Shown here: piece after piece, positions 24,057 to 32,727 of the stretch
How positions within the stretch are numbered: position 1 is the stretch's first letter
Layout: every line of letters begins with the position of its first letter
Source of the DNA: an uncultured Eubacteriales bacterium
GTDB taxonomy: Bacteria; Bacillota; Clostridia; Oscillospirales; CAG-272
DNA: 64,000 bases
NCBI GenBank assembly: GCA_934378145.1
Contig: CAKXXW010000003.1
Span: forward strand, 50,404 to 114,403
Reading direction: 5' to 3'
Made by a program: the position numbers and the translations under genes
The notes under the pieces: generated by a model
The model's input: only the letters and a program-made list of their open reading frames with translations
Told to the model about the DNA's origin: nothing
Database searches by the model: none

Positions 24057-25933
24057 TGAAGCTGAATATAAAGGGACTTGAAGAGAAGCAGAAACTCGCG
24101 CTTGCCGAGCTTGCGGATCAGCTCGGATTCGGGCTTTGCGGCGACGGGACAGAGGTCACGGTAAGTCATTCCGATTCGGTTTCGGTAACAAAAAAAGGTG
24201 ACGGATACTTTGTCACCTACACCCGTGAATGCGAGCTTTTCCGCGCCCTTTCGGAGCTTGCCGGAGTCATTTCGGGCGGAGAAGGGAAGAGCTACACCGG
24301 AAATTTCGGAATGCTCTGCTATATGGCTGATATGTCGCGCAATGCCGTCTACAATATGGCATCGGCGAAGAGGATGATAAGATACCTTGCGCTGATGGGC
24401 TACGATTCTCTTATGCTCTATACCGAGGATACCTACGAGCTTCGCGACTATCCCTACTTCGGGCATATGCGCGGGCGTTTCTCGGAGGAGGAGCTGCGCG
24501 AAATAGATGATTATGCCGACCTTTTCGGCATTGAGGTCATCCCGTGCATACAGACGCTCGCTCACCTTGCGACGGCTCTCCGCTGGAGCGCTATGGGAAA
24601 GCTCCGCGACACAGGAGACATCCTGCTCGTCGGAAGCGAGGACACCTATACTTTCATTGACGCCTGTCTTAAGACCTGCAAGCGTGTTTTCAGGAGCGGC
24701 AGGATAAACATAGGTATGGATGAGGCACATTCGCTCGGACTCGGCAGGTACCTCGGAAAGAACGGTTACAGACCGGCGACCGAGATAATGCTCGAACACC
24801 TTGACAGGGTCGTGAAGCTCTGCCACGATAACGGCTACAGTCCTATGATGTGGAGCGATATGTTCTTCCGTATGGCGTTCGGTGGGGCGTATCGCGTACG
24901 CGAGGGCGAGATATCCCCGGATGTCATCGCAAAGGTCCCCGACGGGCTTACGCTGGTTTATTGGGATTACTACTCGATGGACGAGCAGATATTCTCGCAT
25001 ATGGTGGACTGCCACCTCAAATTCAAAAATCCCGTAGTGTTCGCCGGCGGCGCGTGGAAGTGGTCGGGCTTTGCCCCGCACAACCGCCTGTCGCTGAGGT
25101 CTACCGAGATGCAGCTCGATGTCTGCGAAAGGTACGGGCTTGACAATGTCATCGTGACCGGCTGGGGCGATGACGGCGGCGAGGCTTCACAGTTCTCGAT
25201 CCTGCCGACGATGCTCTACTTCGCCGAGAGAGCCTACATGAAGGGTCATCCCGACGGCGCGACGCTTGAGAAGAGAAGCCGCGAATGCTTCGGCATCGGG
25301 TATGAAGAGCTTCTTACATTCGACGCGCCGAACGAGCTGACGGGTATTACCGCGGCTCTCGGAAGCCCGAAGAATCCCTGCCGTTATCTGCTCTACAATG
25401 ACCCGCTCGAGGGACTCTTTGACCTTCATATGGACAGGGAAAGGGTCAGCGAGGACTTTATGAAGAGCGCACAGAGGTTGCTCCTTCTCGGAGATGACGA
25501 GAACTTCGGATATGCCTTCACGACGCTCGGCGAGCTTTGCCTGCTGCTTTCGTATAAGGCGACGCTGGGGCTTGACCTGCGCGATGCCTACCGTGATGGC
25601 GACAGGGTAGGACTTGCCTACATCGCGCAGTCAAGGATCCCCGATATTGTCGAACAGCTCGATGTCTTTATCGAAGCGTTCAGGACTCAGTGGTACTTTG
25701 AAAACAGGACCTTCGGATTCTCTGTCGAGGAGCTGAGGCTCGGCGGACTTAAGGAGAGGCTCCTTTCGACCGCATCGCGCGTTCAGGGCTATCTTGACGG
25801 CGAATACGAGAGGATAGAAGAGCTTGAACAGCCGCTTCTGAGCTTTGACGGAAAGACCGCGGAGCAGCTCGCAGAGATGCCCTATGTCTGCCATCAGAAC
25901 TGGAAGACGAATTCAAGCGTCGGGGTCTTCTGA
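24056..25933 (+). CDS. GH20 family beta-N-acetylhexosaminidase (cytosolic)
   Basis: GH20 enzymes remove terminal beta-linked GlcNAc or GalNAc by substrate-assisted catalysis, using an Asp-Glu pair. In this 625-residue protein the pair is in INIGMDEAHSLGLG (about residues 221-223). FGMLCYMADMSRNAV opens the barrel near residue 85, and SPMMWSDMFFR and GGAWKWSGFAP are further barrel strands resembling the GH20C-like group. There is no signal peptide, so it probably acts on imported oligosaccharides or cell-wall fragments. ATGATG gives two possible starts; the one at 24056 is better spaced from GGAGGA (24045-24050). Its last 21 bases overlap the convergent clpC gene. Confidence 0.82.
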   Translation: MKLNIKGLEEKQKLALAELADQLGFGLCGDGTEVTVSHSDSVSVTKKGDGYFVTYTRECELFRALSELAGVISGGEGKSYTGNFGMLCYMADMSRNAVYNMASAKRMIRYLALMGYDSLMLYTEDTYELRDYPYFGHMRGRFSEEELREIDDYADLFGIEVIPCIQTLAHLATALRWSAMGKLRDTGDILLVGSEDTYTFIDACLKTCKRVFRSGRINIGMDEAHSLGLGRYLGKNGYRPATEIMLEHLDRVVKLCHDNGYSPMMWSDMFFRMAFGGAYRVREGEISPDVIAKVPDGLTLVYWDYYSMDEQIFSHMVDCHLKFKNPVVFAGGAWKWSGFAPHNRLSLRSTEMQLDVCERYGLDNVIVTGWGDDGGEASQFSILPTMLYFAERAYMKGHPDGATLEKRSRECFGIGYEELLTFDAPNELTGITAALGSPKNPCRYLLYNDPLEGLFDLHMDRERVSEDFMKSAQRLLLLGDDENFGYAFTTLGELCLLLSYKATLGLDLRDAYRDGDRVGLAYIAQSRIPDIVEQLDVFIEAFRTQWYFENRTFGFSVEELRLGGLKERLLSTASRVQGYLDGEYERIEELEQPLLSFDGKTAEQLAEMPYVCHQNWKTNSSVGVF

Positions 25934-28360
25934 GGCTTTTTCACCGTTTTTAACGAATATTATCTTACCGCCGTCGGCGACAGCAGATACACTGTCTCCG
26001 GCGGCGAATTCCTTTTTCAGGAGCGCCAGAGAGAAGGCATCGCCGACAAGGCGCGTGACCGACCTCCGGAGGGGGCGTGCGCCGTAATCGGGGTCGTAGC
26101 CGTCGTCAACGACAAGGCGACCGACGCTTTCGTCAAAGGTGAGGTCGATGCCGTATGCCTTTGCGCGTGCGGCAAGTTCGGCGAGCATCGTGCCGGCGAT
26201 CGTGTAAAGGTCGTCCTTTGTCAGCGGGCGGAATATCACGGTGTCGTCTATGCGGTTCAGAAATTCGGGTGGGAAGGCGTTTTTGAGCGAGGAAAGGATC
26301 CTTTCCTCGTCTGCGCGGCTGTCGTCCCTCTTTTCAAAGCCGAGAGTCTTCGCAAAGCGGCGGTCGCTCCCGAGATTTGAGGTCATTATGATGACCGTGT
26401 TCCGGAAATCGGTGACTCTGCCCTGCGAGTCGGTCAGCCTTCCGCCGTCGAGTATCTGGAGCAGGATGTTGAAGATGTCGGGATGAGCCTTCTCTATCTC
26501 GTCAAAGAGGACGAGGGAGTAGGGATTGCGCCTGACCTTTTCGGTGAGAAGTCCGCCCTCGGCATATCCGACATATCCGGGGGGCGAGCCGATGAGCTTC
26601 GATACGCTGTGCTTTTCCATATATTCCGACATATCGAGCCGTATCATAGCCTTTTTGCTGCCGAATACTGTCTCGGCGAGGGCTTCCGAGAGGGCGGTCT
26701 TGCCGACTCCCGTGGGACCGAGGAAGATGAAGGAGCCCACCGGACGGTCGGGGTCGGAAAGTCCCGTCCTTCCGCGCCTTATTGCCCGTGCTACCCGCTC
26801 AGTGGCGTCGGGCTGACCGATAACGAGTTTTCCGAGCTTTTCTTCAAGGTTAAGAAGCCCCTCGTTTTCGTCCTCTGTCATCCTTCCGACGGGGATGCCC
26901 GTTATCTGTGCGACCGTTTCGGCGATGTCGGCGGGGCTGACCTCACAGGGTCTTGCGTCGTCCGAACCCGCCCATTCGCGCCTTGCCTTCTCGTATTCGC
27001 CGCGGAGGATTATCTCGCGGTCGCGCAGGCTCGCGGCAAGCTCAAAGTCCTGATGCGTTATGGCTTCATCCTTCTCGTGCGAGAGCCTTGTCAGCTCGTC
27101 GGAGGTCTTTTTCAGCGCGGGAGGCTCGGTAAGCCCCGAGACGCGGAGCCGTGACGCCGTTTCGTCGATGAGGTCTATTGCCTTGTCGGGCAGGAAGCGG
27201 TCGTTTATATAGCGCCCCGAGAGGTCGACGGCGGCGCGTATCGCGGCGTCGGGAAGCCTCAGCCCATGGTGAGCCTCAAGGCGGTCGCGAAGACCCTTGA
27301 GGATGGTCACGGTCTCGGCGGGCGAGGGTTCGTTTACCGTAACGGGCTGAAACCTTCTCTCGAGCGCTGCGTCCTTTTCGATATAGCGTCGGTATTCGTT
27401 GAGGGTCGTCGCGCCGATGACTCTGATCTCTCCGCGCGACAGGGCGGGCTTTAAGATATTCGCGGCGTCGACCGAGCCTTCGGCGGCTCCGGCTCCGACT
27501 ATCATATGAAGCTCGTCGATGAAGAGGATGATCTCGGGGCGTTTTGCAATCTCGCTCATCACATTTTTCATCCGCTCCTCGAATTCGCCGCGGTATTTCG
27601 CTCCGGCGACCATGGAGGGAAGGTCGAGCATTATCACCGCACGGTCGCGGAGAGGCTCGGGGACGCTCCCCTCGGCTATCCTCTGCGCAAGTCCCTCGAC
27701 CACCGCGGTCTTTCCGACGCCCGGCTCACCGACAAGGCAGGGGTTGTTTTTCTGCCTTCTCGAAAGTATCTGAATGACCCGCATCGTTTCGGCATCGCGT
27801 CCGACGACGGGATCGAGCCTGCCGAGCCTTGCCGCTGCGGTGAGGTCTTTCCCGTAACCCGAGAAGGCAGAGAGCTGCTTGAGGTCGCCCTTGTCGGATC
27901 TCTGACGGTTTTTGCTCCTTGCCGCCGAGCCGCCGAGGAAGGCGGTTATATCGTTTTTCAGCTCCTGCGGCGACACCGAGCAGGCTTCAAGCACCCTTAT
28001 CCCGACGCAGTCGGACTCACCGAGCAGGGCAAGCAGGATATGCTCCGTCCCGACATAGGATTGCCCGAACTGTGCCGAGAGCGATGCCGCCTCCTCGATG
28101 ATCCGTTTTACGCATGGGGTCATATCGGAGGCACCGACAAGGCTCTCGCTGCCCTTGCCGGATATGCTTATCACGGCGGTGCGCAGGGTGTTGCGGACGG
28201 CGCCCCGCGCGGCAAGAATCCGTGAGGCAGCGTTCTCGCGATCGGCGGCGATACCGAGCAGGATATGCTCCGAGCCGATATAGGTGTGTCCGAGGCTCCG
28301 CGCGGCGTTGAGCGCGGCATTGAGGGCGTTCTGAGCCTTTTGTGTGAATCTTCCCGTCAT
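25913..28360 (-). CDS. clpC: ClpC-type AAA+ unfoldase
   Basis: ClpC unfolds proteins and feeds them to ClpP. The 815-residue protein has a double Clp N-domain (LGHTYIGSEHILLGI and QSYVGTEHILLALL, residues about 18-140). AAA module 1 has GEPGVGKTAVVEG and ILFIDELHMIVGAG. A middle region with a UVR-like segment, DEAITHQDFELAASLRDRE, is followed by AAA module 2 with GPTGVGKTALSEA and LVLFDEIEKAHPDIF, and a C-terminal D2-small domain. Size and domain order match ClpC (about 810) and exclude ClpB, which has a longer coiled-coil middle region. TTGGAGAAAAGCA precedes the start. The usual companions ctsR, mcsA and mcsB are not adjacent. Confidence 0.93.
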   Translation of the reverse strand: MTGRFTQKAQNALNAALNAARSLGHTYIGSEHILLGIAADRENAASRILAARGAVRNTLRTAVISISGKGSESLVGASDMTPCVKRIIEEAASLSAQFGQSYVGTEHILLALLGESDCVGIRVLEACSVSPQELKNDITAFLGGSAARSKNRQRSDKGDLKQLSAFSGYGKDLTAAARLGRLDPVVGRDAETMRVIQILSRRQKNNPCLVGEPGVGKTAVVEGLAQRIAEGSVPEPLRDRAVIMLDLPSMVAGAKYRGEFEERMKNVMSEIAKRPEIILFIDELHMIVGAGAAEGSVDAANILKPALSRGEIRVIGATTLNEYRRYIEKDAALERRFQPVTVNEPSPAETVTILKGLRDRLEAHHGLRLPDAAIRAAVDLSGRYINDRFLPDKAIDLIDETASRLRVSGLTEPPALKKTSDELTRLSHEKDEAITHQDFELAASLRDREIILRGEYEKARREWAGSDDARPCEVSPADIAETVAQITGIPVGRMTEDENEGLLNLEEKLGKLVIGQPDATERVARAIRRGRTGLSDPDRPVGSFIFLGPTGVGKTALSEALAETVFGSKKAMIRLDMSEYMEKHSVSKLIGSPPGYVGYAEGGLLTEKVRRNPYSLVLFDEIEKAHPDIFNILLQILDGGRLTDSQGRVTDFRNTVIIMTSNLGSDRRFAKTLGFEKRDDSRADEERILSSLKNAFPPEFLNRIDDTVIFRPLTKDDLYTIAGTMLAELAARAKAYGIDLTFDESVGRLVVDDGYDPDYGARPLRRSVTRLVGDAFSLALLKKEFAAGDSVSAVADGGKIIFVKNGEKASEDPDA

Positions 28361-28430
28361 TGCTTTTCTCCAAGATACAGAATTTGCGTGTTTTTCCGTA
28401 TATATTTTTGCCTGTTACGGGGAAAATATT

Positions 28431-28961
28431 CTATTGCTGATAGTCTTTGGTGCTGTTGTTGTATTGAGCGGCGAGGGCGTCCCATGTTAGCTTGTTGACC
28501 TTTCCGGTCACGGTGATGCCGTTGAGGCGCTGAAATTCGCAGACGGCTTTTTCGGTGTCATCGTCGTATGTGCCGGTGCGCTTTACCTCTCCGAGGGTGT
28601 CATAGTCGATCTTAAGCTCCTCAAGGATGAACTGCACGATGTCGACGAGGAACTGCGTGTCGCCCGTCTGAAGCTCATATCCCGAGGGATTGCGCGGGAA
28701 AGCCGAGAACATATCGGGCGGCTCTCTTTCGTCGGAAAGGTCGGAGTATTTCCCGAAGATCATAGTCCATGTGTCGCGGTCGGCGACACCCGTCAGCGGA
28801 AGTCCGTACTTCTGCTGAAATTCAAGGACGGCAAGGCGCGTGTCCTCTTCATATATCCCGTCTATCGGGACGCGCCGGATGTCGTCGTCAAAGTACGAGA
28901 TGCGGCGAAGGTAGGTCTGAAGATTGCTTACAGCTTCGCGTTCGTTGAGATTGTCGGTCAT
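28431..28961 (-). CDS. Protein with two peptidoglycan-binding repeats
   Basis: The 176-residue protein has two copies of the peptidoglycan-binding type 1 fold. The first (about residues 8-70) reads LQTYLRRISYFDD...DGIYEEDTRLAVLEFQQKYG; the second (about 98-165) reads VQFILEELKIDYD...TYDDDTEKAVCEFQRLNG. No signal peptide or catalytic domain is seen. In the family these three-helix modules bind peptidoglycan stem peptides. AAGGAGG lies upstream of the ATG. It follows, 15 bases after, a larger gene with three or more such repeats plus a SpoIID-like domain, so the two probably act together. How it would leave the cytoplasm is unclear; it may work inside the developing spore or mother cell. Confidence 0.75.
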   Translation of the reverse strand: MTDNLNEREAVSNLQTYLRRISYFDDDIRRVPIDGIYEEDTRLAVLEFQQKYGLPLTGVADRDTWTMIFGKYSDLSDEREPPDMFSAFPRNPSGYELQTGDTQFLVDIVQFILEELKIDYDTLGEVKRTGTYDDDTEKAVCEFQRLNGITVTGKVNKLTWDALAAQYNNSTKDYQQ

Positions 28962-28976
28962 ACCGAGCCTCCTTTT

Positions 28977-30380
28977 TCACGACCCGACGGCATAGCCGGG
29001 GTATTGACCCTCACCGAGCCTGTTGCCGATGAAGAGCGCCGAGTAGACCTCCGTGATCCCGTTCCAGACCGGAGCGTTCACGGTACCCGTGGGCGGGTAG
29101 CCGAATTCGTTCTGGAAGGCTATCACCGAGTTCTGCGTCATCTGTCCGAAGTATCCCGTCGGACTCACCGATGGGATCGACGGGTAGAAGCCCGCGATGT
29201 AATTGAGGTATTCCTGAAGGAGCCTTACCTCATCCGATTCCGAGCCTATGCGGAGGATGACCCCGGGGAAGGGAACGGTCACGCCTTCGGTGTATTTCAA
29301 AGGAATCGTGGCTATGAAACCGAGGTATGTGTTGTAGAGCGTGTTCCATGTCTCGATACCGACAAGTCCGTCGACGGCAAGCCCGAAGGTCTGCTGAAAA
29401 TCCCTCACCGCCGATTCGGTCTCATCGCCGAAGATGCCGTCGATCGCGACCGAGCGCACCGTGTCGTAGAACTGAGCTACATAATTCAGGTAGTACTGCA
29501 GAGAAGCCACGCCCGACCCCGTGTCGCCTTTGCGGAGGAGAGAGGGGTACTGCTGTGTTATCTCATCGAAGGGTATGCCCTCCGAGTCAAGCTCGTTGAG
29601 GCGGCGGACGGCGTTGTATATCCTTATGATCTTGTACCATGTTGCATTTCCTATGATGCCGTCGGGGGTGAGGCTGAAGGTGCGCTGAAATTCCTTCACC
29701 GCCTCCTCGGTATCGAAGGAGAAGATGCCGTCGGGCTGGGCGATCTTCGGAATGTTCGGGTAGTTTGATGATATCCTGTTCAGCCTGAGCTGGGCGAGGC
29801 GGACATTGTCGTTGACCTGACCTATGCGGAGAGGTTCCGGAGGTGCCGAACCCGTGACTCCGACGATCGGAACATCGGTGACTATCTCGATGTCGTCGCC
29901 GAAGTAGTTTTTCAGTATGTCAAGGTACGAAAGTCCCTGCTCGGCAAGCTCTACGGAACCCCACTGTGAGAGTCCGTTGCAGGTGGTGCGCACGCCGTCG
30001 CAGTAGGCGGCGAAGAGAGGCTCGACACTGCCGCGCCTTCTTATGTAGCTGTTGAACTGCTCACCCACTATGTTGTTGATGTTTTCAAAGATCTCTCGCC
30101 CGTTCACGAACGACTGATCCTGCCTTGTCGTCGATGTGATGTCGAAATCGTATCCGCGAGAACGGTAGAATTCGGTGTATATGCGGTTGAGGGCAAAGCT
30201 GGTCTGCGCGAGGATGTTGGCTTTGAGCGCCTCTACTGGCCATGTCGGGTAGATCTCGCTCGACGCGACATTTGCAACATATTCGCCGAAGGGGACAGTC
30301 ACATTCGCGGCGGCAGAATCGGCGTTGCCGAGGTGTACCGTTATTCTTTGCGGTATTACCGGAAGGTTTGCGTTGTTCAT
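28977..30380 (-). CDS. SpoIID-like domain plus peptidoglycan-binding repeats
   Basis: The N-terminal third (about residues 1-165) resembles the SpoIID/LytB domain: VPFGEYVANVASSEIYPTWP, ALKANILAQTSFALNRIYTE and YCDGVRTTCNGLSQWGSVEL. SpoIID enzymes are lytic transglycosylases that act on peptidoglycan during engulfment. Three peptidoglycan-binding repeats follow, with cores KEFQRTFSLTPDGIIG, RDFQQTFGLAVDGLVG and IAFQNEFGYPPTGTVN. Total length is 467 residues. Similar SpoIID-PG-binding proteins without a signal peptide are common in Clostridia, often near sporulation genes. The catalytic Glu may be one of those in SSEIYP; this needs alignment. It lies downstream of spoIVB and shares its strand. 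Confidence 0.75.
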   Translation of the reverse strand: MNNANLPVIPQRITVHLGNADSAAANVTVPFGEYVANVASSEIYPTWPVEALKANILAQTSFALNRIYTEFYRSRGYDFDITSTTRQDQSFVNGREIFENINNIVGEQFNSYIRRRGSVEPLFAAYCDGVRTTCNGLSQWGSVELAEQGLSYLDILKNYFGDDIEIVTDVPIVGVTGSAPPEPLRIGQVNDNVRLAQLRLNRISSNYPNIPKIAQPDGIFSFDTEEAVKEFQRTFSLTPDGIIGNATWYKIIRIYNAVRRLNELDSEGIPFDEITQQYPSLLRKGDTGSGVASLQYYLNYVAQFYDTVRSVAIDGIFGDETESAVRDFQQTFGLAVDGLVGIETWNTLYNTYLGFIATIPLKYTEGVTVPFPGVILRIGSESDEVRLLQEYLNYIAGFYPSIPSVSPTGYFGQMTQNSVIAFQNEFGYPPTGTVNAPVWNGITEVYSALFIGNRLGEGQYPGYAVGS

Positions 30381-30392
30381 TCTTTACCCCTT

Positions 30393-30830
30393 TCAGGAAC
30401 CGAGCAGGTCGGGATTCTCCCGGTTGTAGAACCTGTCGCTCCGGTTATTGGGATCTCCGAAATCGGGATAACCGTTCTCGCGGAGCGGCACAAGGTCGGC
30501 ACTCTGCACCGAGGTTATCGTCGCGAAGATAGGAAGGTTGTAGTAATACTGCGTCTGATACCCGTCGAGCGTGACTTCAAGGTTGTATTCCGAATAGGGT
30601 CTGATTTTTCCGGGCGACTCGGAATCGGCTTTTGCGGGGGCGGGAAGGGCTATCGTAGGCGTAAGACCGCCCTGATCGGTCGTGAGAAGAGCTATTATTC
30701 CCGAATCGTCGGCTGTCGTGCCGCGCACCGCGACCTTCGCTCCCTGAAGAGGTATCGCGCCTCTCGCGGTCGAGACTTTTACCTTGAGAAATCCCTCCGC
30801 AGGCATTCCGTTTACTGTTCCGTTGTTCAA
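30393..30830 (-). CDS. Small protein with carboxypeptidase-regulatory-like (beta-sandwich) domain
   Basis: This 145-residue product has the look of a carboxypeptidase regulatory-like fold: GFLKVKVSTARGAIPLQGAKVAVRG, then a Gly-rich loop, SEYNLEVTLDGYQTQYYYNLPIFA, and a polar C-terminal tail. Such domains are structural or carbohydrate/peptidoglycan-binding. There is no signal peptide. I chose a TTG start at 30830 because AGGAGG lies seven bases upstream; an in-frame ATG 22 codons earlier has no site and would lengthen the N-terminus with atypical residues. The next gene (SpoIID-like) starts 12 bases downstream. The role is unknown; context suggests cell-wall or spore-related work. Confidence 0.6.
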   Translation of the reverse strand: MNNGTVNGMPAEGFLKVKVSTARGAIPLQGAKVAVRGTTADDSGIIALLTTDQGGLTPTIALPAPAKADSESPGKIRPYSEYNLEVTLDGYQTQYYYNLPIFATITSVQSADLVPLRENGYPDFGDPNNRSDRFYNRENPDLLGS

Positions 30831-30895
30831 AACTCTGCCTCCTGAATAATGAATTATTTTCCCTTGCAGTATATTCGCGGAAGGCATCCGTGACA

Positions 30896-30927
30896 CAAAA
30901 ATGCCGGCGGAAATACTTCCGCCGGCA
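30896..30927 (-). terminator. Minus-strand terminator after spoIVB
   Basis: An 11-bp perfect stem (30902-30912 with 30917-30927) with a 4-base loop is followed on the minus strand by TTTTTG. It separates spoIVB from the gene ending at 30393. Confidence 0.75.
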
Positions 30928-30944
30928 GAGTCCTTTATTATCTT

Positions 30945-32096
30945 TTATTTCAACACATCGGGCATAGCCGTGAGCATATTGCCGATGAAGATGCCGTAGC
31001 CCGAGGTCGGGTCGTTTATCAGAACATGGGTCACGGCTCCGATCAGCTTGCCGTCCTGTATGACGGGGCTTCCCGACATACCCTGGATTATGCCGCCGGT
31101 CTTCTGAAGCAGCACGGGATCGGTGACCTTTATAGAGAAGCATTTGCTGCCCTTCGCATTGCGGTCGATGTCGGAGAGCTTAACGGTGTAGCGCTGAGGC
31201 GCACCCTCGCCGACCGAGCAAATGATATAGGCGTCTCCTCGGTGGACTTCATCGCTTTTTCCGATGGGCATCAGAGTCCCGCAGCCTGTCGGCAGGGAGG
31301 AAAAGGCTCCGAACACACCGCAGGAGGTGTTGAGGATCACATTTCCTGTCTTCGGACCCGTGAAATTGCCGTGAAGCTCACCCGGTGAGCCTGCGGCACC
31401 CTTCACGACGCCCGTGACGGTGACAGAGGACACGGTGCCTCTTCCGATGGGGATGAGCGCGCCCGTCTCGCTGTCGCAGATGCCGTGACCGAGGCCGCCG
31501 AAGCCCATGGTATCGGGGACGATATAGGTCACGGTGCCGATGCCGGCTCCGCTGTCGCGGACGAGAAGTCCGGTCTTGTACTTGCCGTCGCCCGACGAGC
31601 GGTAGGGCGTCAGTTCTGCGGTGAACTCCTTACCCTTTCTGCGGCAGAGAAGGGTTATCTTCTCGCCTTTGCTCGAATCGACGGCGTCCGTCATTGCGCT
31701 GACATCGTTGACGCTTTTTTCGTTTATTTTAAGGATGGAATCGGAGGGCCTTATACCGGCGAGGAATCCCGGATTGGCATTTTTCGGCTGTTCGGAGCCG
31801 TAACCTACGACCATTACGCCCTCGGTAGAGAATTTCACGCCGAATGGCATACCGCCGACATATAGGCTGTTCTCCTGCGAGCGACTCAAAGTGCGTATGC
31901 GGGGAATACTTGTACTGTTATATGAAAGAGTCGCGGCGGCGTGGACATTATCGGAATTGTAATCTTTGTTTACGGCGAAAGCCGCAGCTTGATTTTTCGG
32001 AATATAGGAACCGCATATACCGCACGCTGCTGTCAGAATGGTTACGGCGAGCGCTATACATCCGGCTCTTATCGGAATTTTCGGAAATTTTTTCAT
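30945..32096 (-). CDS. spoIVB: SpoIVB-type S55 serine peptidase
   Basis: SpoIVB is made in the forespore, crosses into the intermembrane space and cleaves SpoIVFA, switching on pro-sigma-K processing in the mother cell. The 383-residue protein has an N-terminal membrane anchor (about residues 8-30), a PDZ domain (about 100-165, LAGIRPSDSILKIN) and the S55 domain. The catalytic serine region is GIIQGMSGSPVIQDGKLIG, followed by AVTHVLINDPTSGYGIF. The catalytic His is probably in FGGLGHGICD. The ATG at 32096 is preceded by AAGGAACC; an in-frame start 29 codons upstream has no site. In typical spore formers spo0A lies immediately downstream; it does not here. Confidence 0.92.
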   Translation of the reverse strand: MKKFPKIPIRAGCIALAVTILTAACGICGSYIPKNQAAAFAVNKDYNSDNVHAAATLSYNSTSIPRIRTLSRSQENSLYVGGMPFGVKFSTEGVMVVGYGSEQPKNANPGFLAGIRPSDSILKINEKSVNDVSAMTDAVDSSKGEKITLLCRRKGKEFTAELTPYRSSGDGKYKTGLLVRDSGAGIGTVTYIVPDTMGFGGLGHGICDSETGALIPIGRGTVSSVTVTGVVKGAAGSPGELHGNFTGPKTGNVILNTSCGVFGAFSSLPTGCGTLMPIGKSDEVHRGDAYIICSVGEGAPQRYTVKLSDIDRNAKGSKCFSIKVTDPVLLQKTGGIIQGMSGSPVIQDGKLIGAVTHVLINDPTSGYGIFIGNMLTAMPDVLK

Positions 32097-32253
32097 GATC
32101 GGTTCCTTTGGCAACAGATTGCGGAGCCAGACGATACTCCGCAACAATAATCTGCCCCGCGCGGAAGAGTTGATACTCAACAATTATTGTTGCCCGCAAC
32201 CATATTTTTTAGACCGAAAAAATAAAAAAGCGCCTCAAGCGCCCGATCTGCCG

Positions 32254-32294
32254 ACAAAAAACCTCTGCCGCACATTTTTCGCACGGCAGAGGTT
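32254..32294 (-). terminator. Minus-strand terminator of the HPr-like gene
   Basis: On the minus strand, an 11-bp stem (AACCTCTGCCG type, arms 32260-32270 and 32284-32294) is followed by TTTTTT. It lies 20 bases after the stop of the HPr-like gene. Confidence 0.85.
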
Positions 32295-32314
32295 TCCGGA
32301 AAATCCTCGAATTG

Positions 32315-32545
32315 TTATTTGACGATATAGGGCGTGAGCTTGGCAAAAAGCTCGTCGGCGTTCGGTCCCTCTGTCTGAAGGGTGATGGGATCGAGCAGGT
32401 CAAGGCTGAAAATACCCATGATCGATTTGCCGTCGACCATATAGCGACCCGAGATGAGGTCGACATCGCCATCGTACGATGCAACGATATTTACGAAGTC
32501 TCTGACATCGGAAATCGTGGAGAGGCGGATCTTTACGGATTTCAT
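32315..32545 (-). CDS. HPr-fold protein lacking the phosphorylated histidine
   Basis: The 76-residue product aligns with HPr of the PEP-sugar phosphotransferase system along its whole length. The regulatory serine region is clear: DGKSIMGIFSLDL corresponds to HPr KSIMGVMSLG, with Ser at position 41. The active-site region that should read GIHARPA instead reads ISDVRDF, with no histidine. It therefore cannot pass phosphate in the usual way but could be phosphorylated on serine by HPr kinase, like Crh of Bacillus. AAGGAGGAG precedes the ATG. It has a perfect consensus promoter and its own terminator, so it is a free-standing, probably highly expressed gene. Confidence 0.75.
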   Translation of the reverse strand: MKSVKIRLSTISDVRDFVNIVASYDGDVDLISGRYMVDGKSIMGIFSLDLLDPITLQTEGPNADELFAKLTPYIVK

Positions 32546-32578
32546 AATTTTTATCTCCTCCTTGGAAGTTATATGCTG

Positions 32579-32607
32579 ATTATACAACATTACACTGCAG
32601 TTGTCAA
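32579..32607 (-). promoter_or_regulatory. Perfect consensus promoter of the HPr-like gene
   Basis: Minus strand: TTGACA (32602-32607), 17 bases, TATAAT (32579-32584). Both hexamers are exact. Confidence 0.85.
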
Positions 32608-32652
32608 GATATAAACAATGGTAAACTTTGTGCAAACTTTGACTTTTTGCCC

Positions 32653-32682
32653 TTGACACGGGTCGAATAAAAGAGAGATAAT
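32653..32682 (+). promoter_or_regulatory. Promoter of the acyltransferase-shikimate operon
   Basis: TTGACA (32653-32658), 18 bases, GATAAT (32677-32682), 45 bases before the small gene at 32728. It is divergent from the HPr-like promoter. Confidence 0.65.
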
Positions 32683-32727
32683 TTGCTTGTAGCAGTTTTA
32701 CTTTCAATATATGTACGGAGTATGACC

